A stretch of DNA of 59,613 nt, taken from Reticulitermes lucifugus. Its lineage: Eukaryota; Arthropoda; Insecta; Blattodea; Rhinotermitidae. Below are positions 47,765 to 59,200 of this stretch, one piece after another; within the stretch, counting starts at the first letter, position 1, and the number at the start of each line of letters is the position of its first letter. The position numbers were made by a program, and so were the translations under genes. Location of the stretch: assembly GCA_026260175.1 (NCBI GenBank), contig JAKCWW010000391.1:46564-106176 (forward strand). Reading direction: 5' to 3'. The notes below the pieces were generated by a model that had not been told where the DNA came from, made no database searches, and saw nothing but the letters and a program-made list of their open reading frames with translations.

Positions 47765-50700
47765 TCAGCAGATGCCGAACAATTTTTCCCATAGCTTCAA
47801 AGTGACACTGTAACATTCCACTGCCTTAAGCCATGTGTGCCTGTGAGTGAAGATTGGCTGTGCTGGTAGACGAGTGATTAGCAGCTCTTCTATCAAAGCA
47901 ACGATCCTGGATGGTGCTTTGCAGAATACCTTCTTCATGTCTAAAATAAAGTTGTTCACTTTAGTAAATTCATTCCAGATTTATTGGCTAATCTATTCAA
48001 ATCACGTGCCAGGCATGTCATATAAATTACATGTGGATAAAACACCTTTAAAAGTGGTGATGCAGCAAGCAAGAAAAATGCCCGCTTCTGTGCACAGAGC
48101 AAGAGTCTTTGTGTAATTTACTTCACTAGGATATAAAATCTTCAGTGCTTTGTCGATGAATCAAGCAATTGAGTGGTTGTTCACATTCTTCAGAGGTTCT
48201 GAATATAAAAGATGGGGTTTGGAAAGTTTGTCCGCATCCAATTTTCAAACTATCAAATAGCATTATACCTACAAAGATTATCTGTTGTTTCATCTGTGGC
48301 TAACCACATCCAAGCATCACTTGTACTCTTGCCTCATTGTACATAGATTCTAGGTAATCTCTTCATAATGCTGATTGTGATGTGCTGCCACAACAATTTT
48401 GCAAATTTCTGCAAAGAAATTGTTTGTTTTCCTGCTAACAGACTGTGTCAGTGCAGGCTGGTTAGTAGCTAATTTTTGTTCTGCCTTTGCTTTGTGGATA
48501 TTTCCCAACACACTTTGTGGTAGAAAATATGCTTTCTCACTTGTGACCTACAATGACACAAACAGTAGTAAGACTCTATCAGAATAATAGGTGATCATAA
48601 TAATGTGGGAATGGCATTAGAATAGTTCCTAGAGTTCATATGACAGTAATTTATATTGGCACAATAACAAATGGTACATACGTCTTTACTGGACTACTGA
48701 TAAAATCAAGCCTTCTGGCATCTTACAAGGGAATTCTGTAGTCCACTGCTGTATCATATTACCTTTCAATGTTTTCAGTCACACCATTTCCAAAGGCACA
48801 AGTAACTTCAGATATTTTTTGATATGAAACTCATTAACATGATGCAACGAAAATCTCCCAAAGAACAAATTAATTTAACACCTTTTGATATGAACAAACT
48901 GAGATATGTAGGTCATAAATTCTTCCTTTGATTGTTGCATTATTGAAATGCAATAGTTTCTCAGAAAAGGCAATATGAAATATTTATAAACAACCCAACT
49001 CTTTTGTGTTGTGCAAGATCCAGGAAGTCAGTTTTCACAGATCTTGAGCAGCTTTCCAGAGAATTTAGTAAAGAAAAAGTGAAGTTGTCTGTGTTAACAC
49101 CATGAAATCATATAGGAGGAGTAGAGTCATAGCTCCACTCAATCCACCTCAGCACTAGTTGGAGGTAAGCCATCAGCTTCATGCACTGGCCACTTTATGC
49201 CCAGGTCAAGAGCCCCACTACCCATTGAATATGAGACTGTGTTGGCTTCAGAGATTGTCTTTAAGTTTTGGAGAAGAGAAAAAACTCTTGCTTCTGCTGA
49301 GAGTATTTAATGCACAGGAAAAGACAGACAGAATCTGAAAACAAGCATTTATAGGTATCAAAATGCTAAGAGGCATTGATGTCAAAATATACATTTTAGA
49401 TACTAAAAAACTGAATCAGTTTACTTGTCCGTGAATGAGACATACTTTGGAATTTTTTGTGTATTTCCCCATAAAAAATAGATTTTTGCTGAACGTTTGA
49501 TGTCTGCTTATAACACCCCTAATCCTTTTTGGCACTTATTTTTTATAATTATTCAGGAGAGAGAGTATTAATATACAATAAGGATCAGAGCTATATTACC
49601 CTTTGTACCCTTTCTAACTGGGCAAAAATTAAACATGGTGTTTCACAAGGTTCTATTTTAGGATCTCTGCTTTTTCTTCTTTATACAAATGATTTGCCAA
49701 AGATTATAAATAACAAATCTCTACTGATATTATTTCCTGATAATACCAGCATATTATTTATTATTTCAAACCTCACTAATTACAATAAGGATATCCTTAC
49801 AGTTTTCCAAATTAAAAACAAATGGTTTAAAGAAAATTTTCTTTCATTAAATTTTGAGAAAACTCACAACATTCATTTCATAACCAAGAATAACCAAACT
49901 ACTAATATGGAGATTGGTTGTGATGATAAATTAATACCCATCGTCTCACATGCTAAATTTCTTGGAATAAACATTGACAGTACCTTGTCCTGGACAACTC
50001 ATATAGAACAGCTGATAACCAAACTCAGTACTGCTTGTTATATAATTAGATCCATTAAGCCATACACATCTCATACAACATTGTTTATGGTTTATTATTC
50101 CATTTTTCTTTCTATTATGAATTATGGTTTAATATTTTGGGGGAACTCTTCCTACAGTTGTAAAATCCTAGGTTGCAAAAGAAGGTAATCAGAATTATTA
50201 TGGGATGCAGGAGTAGAGATTCTTGTCATAATCTATTTAAGAAATTGAGAATTTTACCACTAAAGTCACAGTATATATCTTCTTTACTCTTATTTGTAGT
50301 TAATAATAAAGATCAATTTATAGTAAATTCGGAAAACTATAGTATAAATACAAGACAAAGTACTAACCATTATTTATCTCAGGCAAATCTGGCTATATCC
50401 CAAAAAGGAGTTTACTATGTGAGTATTAAGATCTGTACTAGTCTCCCCTCTGACATTAAAAACTTTTCTAATAATCCAAAGAATTTTAAGACAGTTTCAA
50501 AAACCTTTTTATATACAAATTGCTTTTATTCATTAGAGGAATTCTTTAATGTCAATAAGGAAAAATTAGACATTCCTATAATGAATTCTGTTTTGGTATA
50601 TTGTTTGTTAAATGTTTCTTACTTTGTACAGTCAGCTACTTTTATATATCTAGTCATGCATTCAATATTTTATCTTATTCTATATAAATTGTGGTAATAT

Positions 50701-51662
50701 ATTCATTGTAATCCTTTTGTAATTGTATTTGTATGTACATTTAATTTGACTTGTTCTATATCCAGTAGGTTTTCTAACATTTTTGGATCGACTTGAATGT
50801 AAATAAAAGAATGAATGTGTGTGTGTGTGTGTTTACACACGCAAACACGCACACATAATAAAATTTTGGTATTGTAAGTCCTCATACAACACTAAACCTT
50901 TTCTTCTATCTAAATTTAGTGGCTAAGAACTACTTAATAATTTATTCAATATGAACTTTGAGGTATACAGTTTTAACACTAGAAACAATACAAATTTTTT
51001 CCAACCTTCTACTCATTTAAAGATTTGTCAAAAAGGACCCTACCATTCTGGCATCAACGTGTTTAATAGTCTCCACCTTGAAATTAGGAATTCATCCTGT
51101 AATGATCAGAGGTTTAAGGTTGTTCTAAGGACATTTTTATTAACACAATCATTTTATACATTGGATGAATATTTCGATCATAAACCTTGTAATATAATTA
51201 TATAATTACCATATTGTAATTGTGATTAATTTAGATTCCTCTTTTTAATATTCTAATTATAAACCATGTTATACATTAATAAAATTAAAGTTATATTATG
51301 GCAATGAATAGGATGGAATTATGTTAATATTTTAAAATATCTGTGTTATTACTTTATGACAAACTCAATGTAAAGTTTTTTGAGCAATGTTTTTATGGAG
51401 AAATTCTATGTCCAACGGTCGTGTACCATTGCAGGATCAATGAATATAATAAAAATGAAATGAAATGAAATTAAATATTTCACCCTCTGTTTCTTGCACG
51501 TAACATATGCACCACACAAACAAAACCCTGACAATCTAAAGAAGCTAATCTCATTTTACCGTGGCCAGAGTCTTGTGTCAAATTGTTCTTCGCGATCTTT
51601 CTTTTCAGAAACGCCTTGCATTGTGAACACTTGTTAAGCAATTGTATTAAACAGTTCTGCAC
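47765..51662 (-). CDS. Small two-exon gene of unknown function (candidate)
   Basis: Not recognised. Exon 1 (51662-51560) starts ATG and encodes MQNCLIQLLNKCSQCKAFLK, continuing RKIAKNNLTQDSGH, ending at donor GTAAAA in phase 1. Exon 2 (47940-47765) follows acceptor TTTATTTTAG with two leading bases, so the frames join to Asp, and reads MKKVFCKAPSRIVALIEELL, ITRLPAQPIF, then VECYSVTLKLWEKLFGIC and a TGA stop. This makes 92 residues, basic and helical-looking, with no signal peptide. The matching phases and the head-to-head position with VPS50 argue for a real gene. The 3.6-kb intron is filled with LINE remnants. A further minus-strand open segment (47663-47406) could belong to it, but no phase-compatible donor in exon 2 was found. 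Confidence 0.45.
49110..49300 (-). repeat. Family A / SINE body fragment (minus strand)
   Basis: GAGTCATAGCTCCACTC, TTGGAGGTAAGCCATCAGCT and CTACCCATTGAATATGAGAC follow the same order as 43440-43520 and 46365-46500. Confidence 0.5.
49529..50815 (+). pseudogene. Non-LTR retrotransposon (Jockey-superfamily-like) reverse transcriptase fragment
   Basis: Reads the C-terminal half of an insect LINE reverse transcriptase: GVSQGSILGSLLFLLYTNDL (RT block 4), LLILFPDNTSILF where the catalytic FADD is mutated to FPDN, NFEKTHNIHF, KFLGINIDSTLSW and MNYGLIFWGNSSY. A frameshift near 50175-50188 moves the reading to the next frame, which continues KKVIRIIMGCRSRDSCHNLF, LLPLKSQY-like residues and NTRQSTNHYLSQANLA. 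It is 5'-truncated, with AATAAA near the 3' end and a GT microsatellite after it. It is inactive and lies inside the intron of the small minus-strand gene. Confidence 0.8.
50815..50855. repeat. (GT)n/(CA)n tail microsatellite
   Basis: Follows the LINE 3' end directly; GT run then ACACGCAAACACGCACACA, partly self-complementary. Confidence 0.85.
50951..51478 (+). pseudogene. Second LINE 3' end, same type
   Basis: YSFNTRNNTNFFQPSTHLKI, CQKGPYHSGINVFNSL and TQSFYTLDEYF are the C-terminal block of the same class of LINE protein as 50173-50697. A non-coding 3' tail ends in an (AATGA)n run (51452-51476), typical of target-primed insertion. 5'-truncated. Confidence 0.7.
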
Positions 51663-52733
51663 TTATTTTAATAATTTTATCGTGTATTATTTTCTTGATA
51701 TGAAGATATGTATAGCAATTGGAAGTGACTAGTTATAGGTTGCCTAAATTAGGTACTTTAACTGTAAATGTCTGTTGTTGCTATGGCAACCATGATGTCT
51801 TTAATGTGGCGAGAGAATAATCGAAATAAAGCAGCGAAGTGGAAGAAGTTCTTGTCATTGCAAGTGCATGTGATTTATTTAATCACGCTCAGATATTTCA
51901 GCGTCGAATTGTAGGATGATTGTAGTGAATAATGAATTGCAAAGGATGTGTGTGTAGGCTAATCTGAAGCGCTATTTCGGCATTTGCTTGGCGGGACTGA
52001 TGAGGACCACATGATTTGTGGCGGACGAAGTGGCACGAGGACACGGTTTTCTCCTAGTACTTCGGTTGCCCCTGCTAGTATCATTTCACCAATGTCCCAT
52101 ACTCATTCATTTATCTATCGCCGTCGCTATATAATGGACAGCACCATTAAATAATACTCAAAAAGAAAAAAAACGAACCCGGATAGCCCTCCCGAATAGG
52201 CGGCCTTTGGGCCAACATACGAAGCTGGAACCTTCGGATTAAGATTTTGAGTAGTATCCAATCGTCTGCAATTTTCGATGAAAGAAGTGTAAAAAGAAAT
52301 TTTACACGACGTAACTGTATCGCTTTGATTAAAGCAATTATATTTATTTAGGAAAATAAATTATTGTGCACACACCATGAAGGAGCTGATGAAATATGAC
52401 TGCAAAATGTTATGCCTGTAGGCGTATTCTCGGCACATTAGAGGGGCAAGATTATTTTCATTTTTCTGCCTCAAAGATTAAGGCATGTTCCTCCGAAGCG
52501 TCTGTGAATTTCTCTCACATCACATGATGTCACACCCAAGACGACGTCATCGTCGTGAGAATCTCGAATCTCGCAACTTTCCCTTTACACTGAAAGAAGC
52601 ATGCGTGCAGCACGTTGGTAGGACTGTCTAACATGGGGCGTGCGGCTTGAGTGTAAAGTAATTGATGGATCGGAATAAATATTATCATTGCATACGTGTA
52701 ATTTATACGCTGTTTGTGATTAAGAAATAAAAA
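51663..52733. promoter_or_regulatory. Candidate bidirectional promoter region
   Basis: The interval between the start codons of the minus-strand small gene and plus-strand VPS50. It has a single strong ATG on each side and CpG-bearing sequence around 51780-51860 (gtggcgagagaataatcg). A SINE-like tail unit (about 52010-52260) occupies the middle. No TATA box at a convincing distance was found; the promoter call is positional. Confidence 0.3.
52010..52260 (+). repeat. SINE body/tail copy in the VPS50 promoter interval
   Basis: GTGGCGGACGAAGTGGCACG, then AGTACTTCGGTTGCCCCTGC and CCAATGTCCCATACTCATTC, parallel to the split SINE at 13216-13925. Confidence 0.55.
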
Positions 52734-52778
52734 ATGGATGATTTGAAACACAGATTGTTATTATTTATAAATAAACAG
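52734..52778 (+). CDS. VPS50: VPS50 exon 1
   Basis: ATG followed by 14 codons ([15 protein letters not shown]), donor GTTGGT. Its length and basic, leucine-rich character match the vertebrate start (MQKIKSLMTRQG), and it joins exon 2 in phase 0. No alternative upstream start was seen nearby. Confidence 0.75.
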
Positions 52779-53253
52779 GTTGGTTATCGTATATCATGTG
52801 TGTTTAAACTGTCTGCAAGTGTTCCTTGTTCCGTTACTAGTGAGGGCCATTTAAACATTTCAGTAACATTCATTACTCTTAGAATTTCGAGAGTGGTTAA
52901 GGTGTCGTATTCTGTTGCTCTGTCTGACAGGGTGTTCCGCCGAAGCCTTCATCAGTAGTTCTACCCAGTGATGAAGCAGTCCGATCTCCAACAGAAGAGG
53001 GAAATGTCCTAAATCGATCGAGTCAGCAGGAAACAAGAAGTAACCATGAACGTGATCTTTTAGCTGATCAAGATATACTTGAGAGTATTGAGCCAGAATA
53101 CTTTAACAGTGAAGATTTTGATCCTAGTAGTCATGAGTTAAAGGTACATATGCTAGGTTCTTTACATTGGTGTAAGTATTTGAAGGAAAGTAAATATTAT
53201 CCAGTACATTCCTTATATAATTTAAATTTGGCAGTCTCAGCCCCTAAACCAAC

Positions 53254-53296
<43 letters not shown>

Positions 53297-56200
53297 CATA
53301 TACATTCCATTGAGCCATCGTTTCACCATGTGGCATGCGGATATGAAACAAGTTACAGTACTATAAAACAATCAGTAGTCATATATCAGAAACAAATAGA
53401 CAAATTAATTCTGTAGTCTGTCTTACGACAGGTCCATAGCCTCTTCCAAAGCGAGTTCTCCACAGGGTGCAATCTAATGCTTCCTCTTTCAATTTCCAAT
53501 ATCTTTTCTTTTCCTTGAGGTCATCCAGTAGCTGCTTACAATAGACAAAATGTATAACTAATAACATACAATGTTTATGATTCTTTTCTTACAGCACAAT
53601 CATCATTATTTATTTTGTGTTGATAATTTAAATATTCATTAATTGAATAAAAAGTATTCAGCAATTAAAAACCTCTTGAAGTCAATATAAAGTGCTTCTT
53701 ATGCTTTAATGATTCTACAATGGATGCTGGTAATTTACTAAAAATCTTTATGCTTGCATAATAAACACCCCTCTGATATTATGCAAAAATTTGCTATTGG
53801 TCTGTGTTGTTGCGTGCTCTTTCTTATAGCAATTCAAAGTTAAAAGTGAAGTATTCTAAATTATGTGCCAAAAAGGTTATTAAAGATAGTATATATTGAG
53901 AAGGTAGAGTCAGTATTTCCAATGCTTTGAATAAAGGTTTGCATGAAATTCTAGATTTAATCCCTGTCATAATTCCCACAGTTTTCTTGTGTAACTGAAA
54001 GACTTTTCCTGTGTGTGGAGTTGCCCCATATTTCATTATTGAATTGAAATAAGCAAAATAGATTATTTTAAGTGTGTCAGTAGTACTAAAATGATACACA
54101 AATCTAAGTGTATAACAGATACTGCTCATATTTGGTAATATTTTCTGTGTATCAGTCCATTTCATATATTTCCAATTCCTAAACCAAGAAAGTTTATACA
54201 AACTGTGTGCAGAGTGTTGGACTAGGTCCAACAGAAAATCTGTCTTACTCCATTTAAGCACCATTATCAAACCAGAATCCTGAACCTCAACTGTTGAGAA
54301 CCCTGTTGCATATTTTATATTATTGTTTTTTTATACAGACTAATGCTTGAAAGGCGTATTTGACTCAAAGCGTGGCAGACCTAAGACAATAAAAAAAGGT
54401 AAAGTCGTTCCTTGTCCACACCATAAAGAACAGGGGGAGCAGAGGTATAGCTCCATTCATTTTTAACCTTGGTGCTAGATGGTGGTGAGTCATCAACTTC
54501 ATGACCAAGCTTCCCCCTGGGAAGGACCCTGGTAGTGATTGAATTTGAAGAAAATGTTATGTGCCTGAGAATGTAATATTTGTGAGACTGAAAGGTTTTC
54601 AGAAAAATATTTTACAATTCATTCAGGACAGTATTTTCCATTTCTGTGATAAGCTGTCTGTTGGAGTTCCTTGCATCATGGTGGCTGTGAATGTTCCATA
54701 CAGACTTTTATGATTTTTGCAGAAACTGCCCCAAAACCTAGACCGTGATGCCATTGAGCAAGACTTCGAGAAATTGCGACAGCAGCAGGTGGTGGTGTCC
54801 AAGAAAGTGTTGCAGCTCATACTGCAGAAGCATTCGACTTTCAGTGAGGAGTTTGCGAGGTTAGAGCAAGAGTGTTCGTCTAGGACTGTCATTACAGTTT
54901 TAAGTCTCATGTACAACATTATGCACAGAACAGATCACACATTTCTTTTTATTGCAGCTCAACAAATACCCTTTATGTTTATTGTGAAATATTGTTTTTC
55001 TAAAACACATCTGGCAAGTAGAAATTTTTTAGGGCTTGTGAAGTGACCTGTGATTGTCATTATTTTCTAAAGTATGTTTGTGCCAGACAGCTGGAATCTT
55101 TATACATGTGGTAATTAAGATTACTTTATCCTGGGTTTTGACACCATGTACTGTAATCTGGTAGAAAGATACATATGTATCAGAGGAACATACTTCCTCC
55201 ACCTTCAGGTTAGAATATGGAGGCAGTATGTCCCTGTGATATGTTGGCACAACAGACTATTTGCTGGTTCTGCTTAGAAGACTGCAGTGTGAACATTACA
55301 TATGTGCAAGGAGTTTTCTGTGGTGCTGCAATTGCTTTAGTCTGAGTCTGCACGGAAATGTATGTTAAAGCTGAAATAATTTTGAATGTAGGATTTTATT
55401 TGTGAATCTTAATTTTGGAACATCAGCTGTTTGGGAGATAAACTTATTGTGCAAGTTTTAAATTCTGCCAGTATGTAAAAAGTTAAAAAGAAAGTTTTTC
55501 CCTACACACGTTATGAAGGCTTGTCTGATAAGAAACCAATTGCAGTGGGCCTAATGTAGACACAGTAAATTGTATAGGCTGCACAACAAAGGCCTAGGTG
55601 AAATAGATCAACCATTGACATATGTCTATTGTTTCATTACATTGCTTTCACATCCAAAGCAAGTGTATGGTTCTGTGTGATTATGTAGAATCCTGAAGGT
55701 TCAACAGGAACTGCAGGCAATGCTGTGCGTGTGCAGGGAGGGGCGGAGGGACCTGAATCTTGCCAAGCGACAATTTACATCAGCCAGTCTTGGGATCCTT
55801 GCTAACTACCGGAAGAGACAGGTGGTACAGGGCCTGCTGCACTCTCTGAACACAATCAAGACTCTGGTGAGCCTCAAGTATTTGAGTACCTTAGAATTTT
55901 TATTGGCCATATTATTGGTGTTGGGTTTTTTTTTGTCCCATGTGGAGGATGTCAGGATAGTGTCTATAAACGGACCATCAAGACTTTCTTCCAGGTCATT
56001 GTACATTATCAGTCTCTTTCCTCCATCTCCTCCTCCTCCTCCTTTTTTTCCTCCTCCTTTTCTTCCTCCTCCTTGTCCTCATCCTCTTTCTCATCCTCAT
56101 CCTATAGAAGTCATCATTAATTAAATCATAAATAAAATAACTCATGATCTAATGTTACAGTCACATGGGTAGTATTCCTGTTTCTTATTCTGGAGCTCTT

Positions 56201-59200
56201 GATTTCAAAGCTGAGCCCTGAGACTGGTTATTTTGAGGTTACTCATGGTTTTCCTCAGTCTCCCAATACAAATGCTAGAATAGTACCTGGAATTAGGTCA
56301 TGACCAGTTTCTTCCTTTACAGTCATTGTTTACTAATCATCCTGCTATTTTGGCCCATAAGCTACTGACAGCCTTGTTAAATGAAGAATAAGTAAAATGA
56401 ATAACCTAATCATTGCAGTTGGTATGACTTTGGTAAATATGTTATGAGTCAGCCAGTGCACATGTCAAAGTAGAAGCAGAAATAAGTGGGTAGTTTGAAG
56501 TTTAGTTCAGAGCATGACTTGGATGTAATGCTTGTGGCAGCAACGCACGGAAGAACGTCTACAAGAGCTGCTGAATGAAGGAAATTACCCTGGAGCAATA
56601 GGATTGCTCCTGGAATGCCAGAGTGCTGCAGCAACATATCGACATTTTACATGTGTTGCAGCCCTTAGTGGCAAGCTGCAAGACACACTTGAGATGGCAG
56701 AGGAGCAGCTGGATCAGGCTCTAGCAAAGGTATGGCACCCAGTTACAACCATTTGCAGTGCCAATACATCTCTTTTTACATTATTATTTCTACCTTGTGT
56801 TTAAATTATTCATGTATTTCCCACTGGGTAGGATACTTTTGGAATTCCTGTCAGCATTACACAATCTAGTTTTCGCGTCGTTGATACCTTAAGACCCATT
56901 TCCTCACATTGCTGTGTAGCTTAACCTTACACCCATCCCACCCAGTTCACCTAGGCACCTCCCAGTGAGTGTCACTATATCTCCTGCTGTCTTTCCAGCA
57001 GCATTTTCGTTTACCACCCTCATCTGTATAACTTACTTTTATTTGTGTTTTATTTTTATTTATTTATTTTTTGTTTTTGTGTTGAGTGGCTGTTATTCTT
57101 GGACTGCCAGACCCTGAAGCTGAAGGCACAATGTTCCTTCAAAATGTTGGGAACTACTCAACCAACAGCATAGCATCACATTCCAGAAGAGCTGAGTCTT
57201 CAGAAACACTGCTGTGAAAAGCTCAAATTCTGTAGAATGTGAAACAGTCTGAAGTTGTCTTACCTCATTCATGGTATGATTTTATCCTGTGTGAGATTTG
57301 AGGTTCTCACTGCTGTGAATGTTAAAACTGTAGCATATAGCTTGGTAGATGGTTACCAGTGTTTCACAGGAATTTGTTACCTCCACCTTCAGCGTGAAAG
57401 ACTGCTGATGATGAGGGCAGCAGGTTCATCCAAAACGTTGGTAACTGTGTTCCAAACTACTTGTCATCACATCTCAGAGGACTGCATTCTGATTTCATCT
57501 TCTCTGCCACCACACTTACTTAAAAGTGAACAGTAAAATGGTACATATGAAAGATGAGTCAAGACATTGTACTTTCCAGGTGTGCAGTCACTTTGACGCT
57601 GACCACTATAGTAAAGTGCAGGCTGCATACCATCTGCTGGGCAAGACACAGATGGCAATGGACCAACTACATATGCACTTTGCATCAGCAATCCATAATG
57701 CTGCATTTAATGTTGTGCATGGATATGTAGAACTGTGCTCTAGTGCAGCACAGGCAGAAAGTGTGGCTGGTGGTGGCACATTCCACAAGAAAGAGTACAA
57801 TCAGCTGTGTCAGGTTGGTAACATCTAATACAATACAATTTTAACAGGATAGGAGACCAGGCAGGTTGGTGTTGTTGTAATGTCATAATCTGTAGACACA
57901 TTATTCAGATTTTGATGGCTTTTGCATGTGTTTCTTCAGTACATCCAGATGACTACCACAGTGGTACCTTAGAATATGCCAAATCCAACATTCTTCATGC
58001 TCTGTAAATCTGAAGCTGTCATGGTCAGTAATTGTAGAGATGTGTTCTTGGGCAGTTTGTTATGTCAGGATGGAACATTTTAGAAACTGTAACTTTCGGC
58101 ATCATATGGGACACAATTCACACAAAGTCAATCCTGGCACCAGGCCATCAGCATCCTCTTAGACAGCAGACAGACCAGGGGACAAGCCTTGTCAAAAGAG
58201 AGATGGCTGGACACAGAAACACAGCAACTAGGTAATGAGAGTTCTTTTTGACAGAAGAGTTGCTGTCTGTGATATGAGCTGTGTAGACACATAACTCTGC
58301 CTACTGCACTGCTGCTTGTTTGGTTTTGGAAGACACTGGACCCCAAGGAACTAACTGTCTATATAAATAAAACATGCAGTGATGCCTGTTATCACATCAG
58401 TCCTGGATGATGAAGACAGTGAAATTTTAGATAATGGAAATTCATTTCATCTTGATGCAGCTGACTGCCCAAGTAGAATTTATTGCTTCTTTCCTGCTCA
58501 CTATTCATGATTATTGGTACTTTGTAAACTTTGCAGTAGAAACATCATTGTTAAATAACCTGCTGCCTCCATGAATAGCTGGTTTTTCACATCTAAGAAG
58601 ACTGTAATCTTAGTATTTACCATAGTGGGAACTTCACACCTCATAAAATGTTTGGATACATGTGTTTAACTGCTCTCGGCATTACTCATTTAGAACACAA
58701 AATGTTTCTTGCGAATGCTTTGGGTCTGTATGACATTACAGAAAATACGTGTTTTTGTATGATTACATGAACTGCTTGCAACTTTGTGTTAATAAGACAA
58801 GAGCACCTCTGCATCCTTATGATTATCATATTTTAACTTCTGTAACCAGTTTAGTGGAGAGGTATGTTTGTGTGTGGCAGTGTGTGACAGCAGACAGCTT
58901 CATCCCCTGTCTTGTAGACCTGTGCAAGGCATTGTGGGGCATCATGAACAGCTACCACCAGGTGATCAGCTGGCACCAGAGGAAAGACTCTCAGAAACTG
59001 TCTGCAGGTGAGGCAGATATGATATTGCTTTTGATACAACCTGATACAGTTTTTAGTAATATATGAGGTTGAGGGTTAGCATTTATGCTGCCAATGTTAT
59101 GGCCACCTGTAATATGGGATCCTTGTTGTGCTGTATCATTATGGGTACAATTTTAAAAGCCTGTCTGTCCCCAGAGTACTTTCTGAGAGCACTTACACTT

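Noticed and set aside
55689..55696. Alternative acceptor CTGAAG for VPS50 exon 4
   Set aside because: It breaks the split Arg codon from exon 3 and shortens the spacing to the conserved GRRDLN block.
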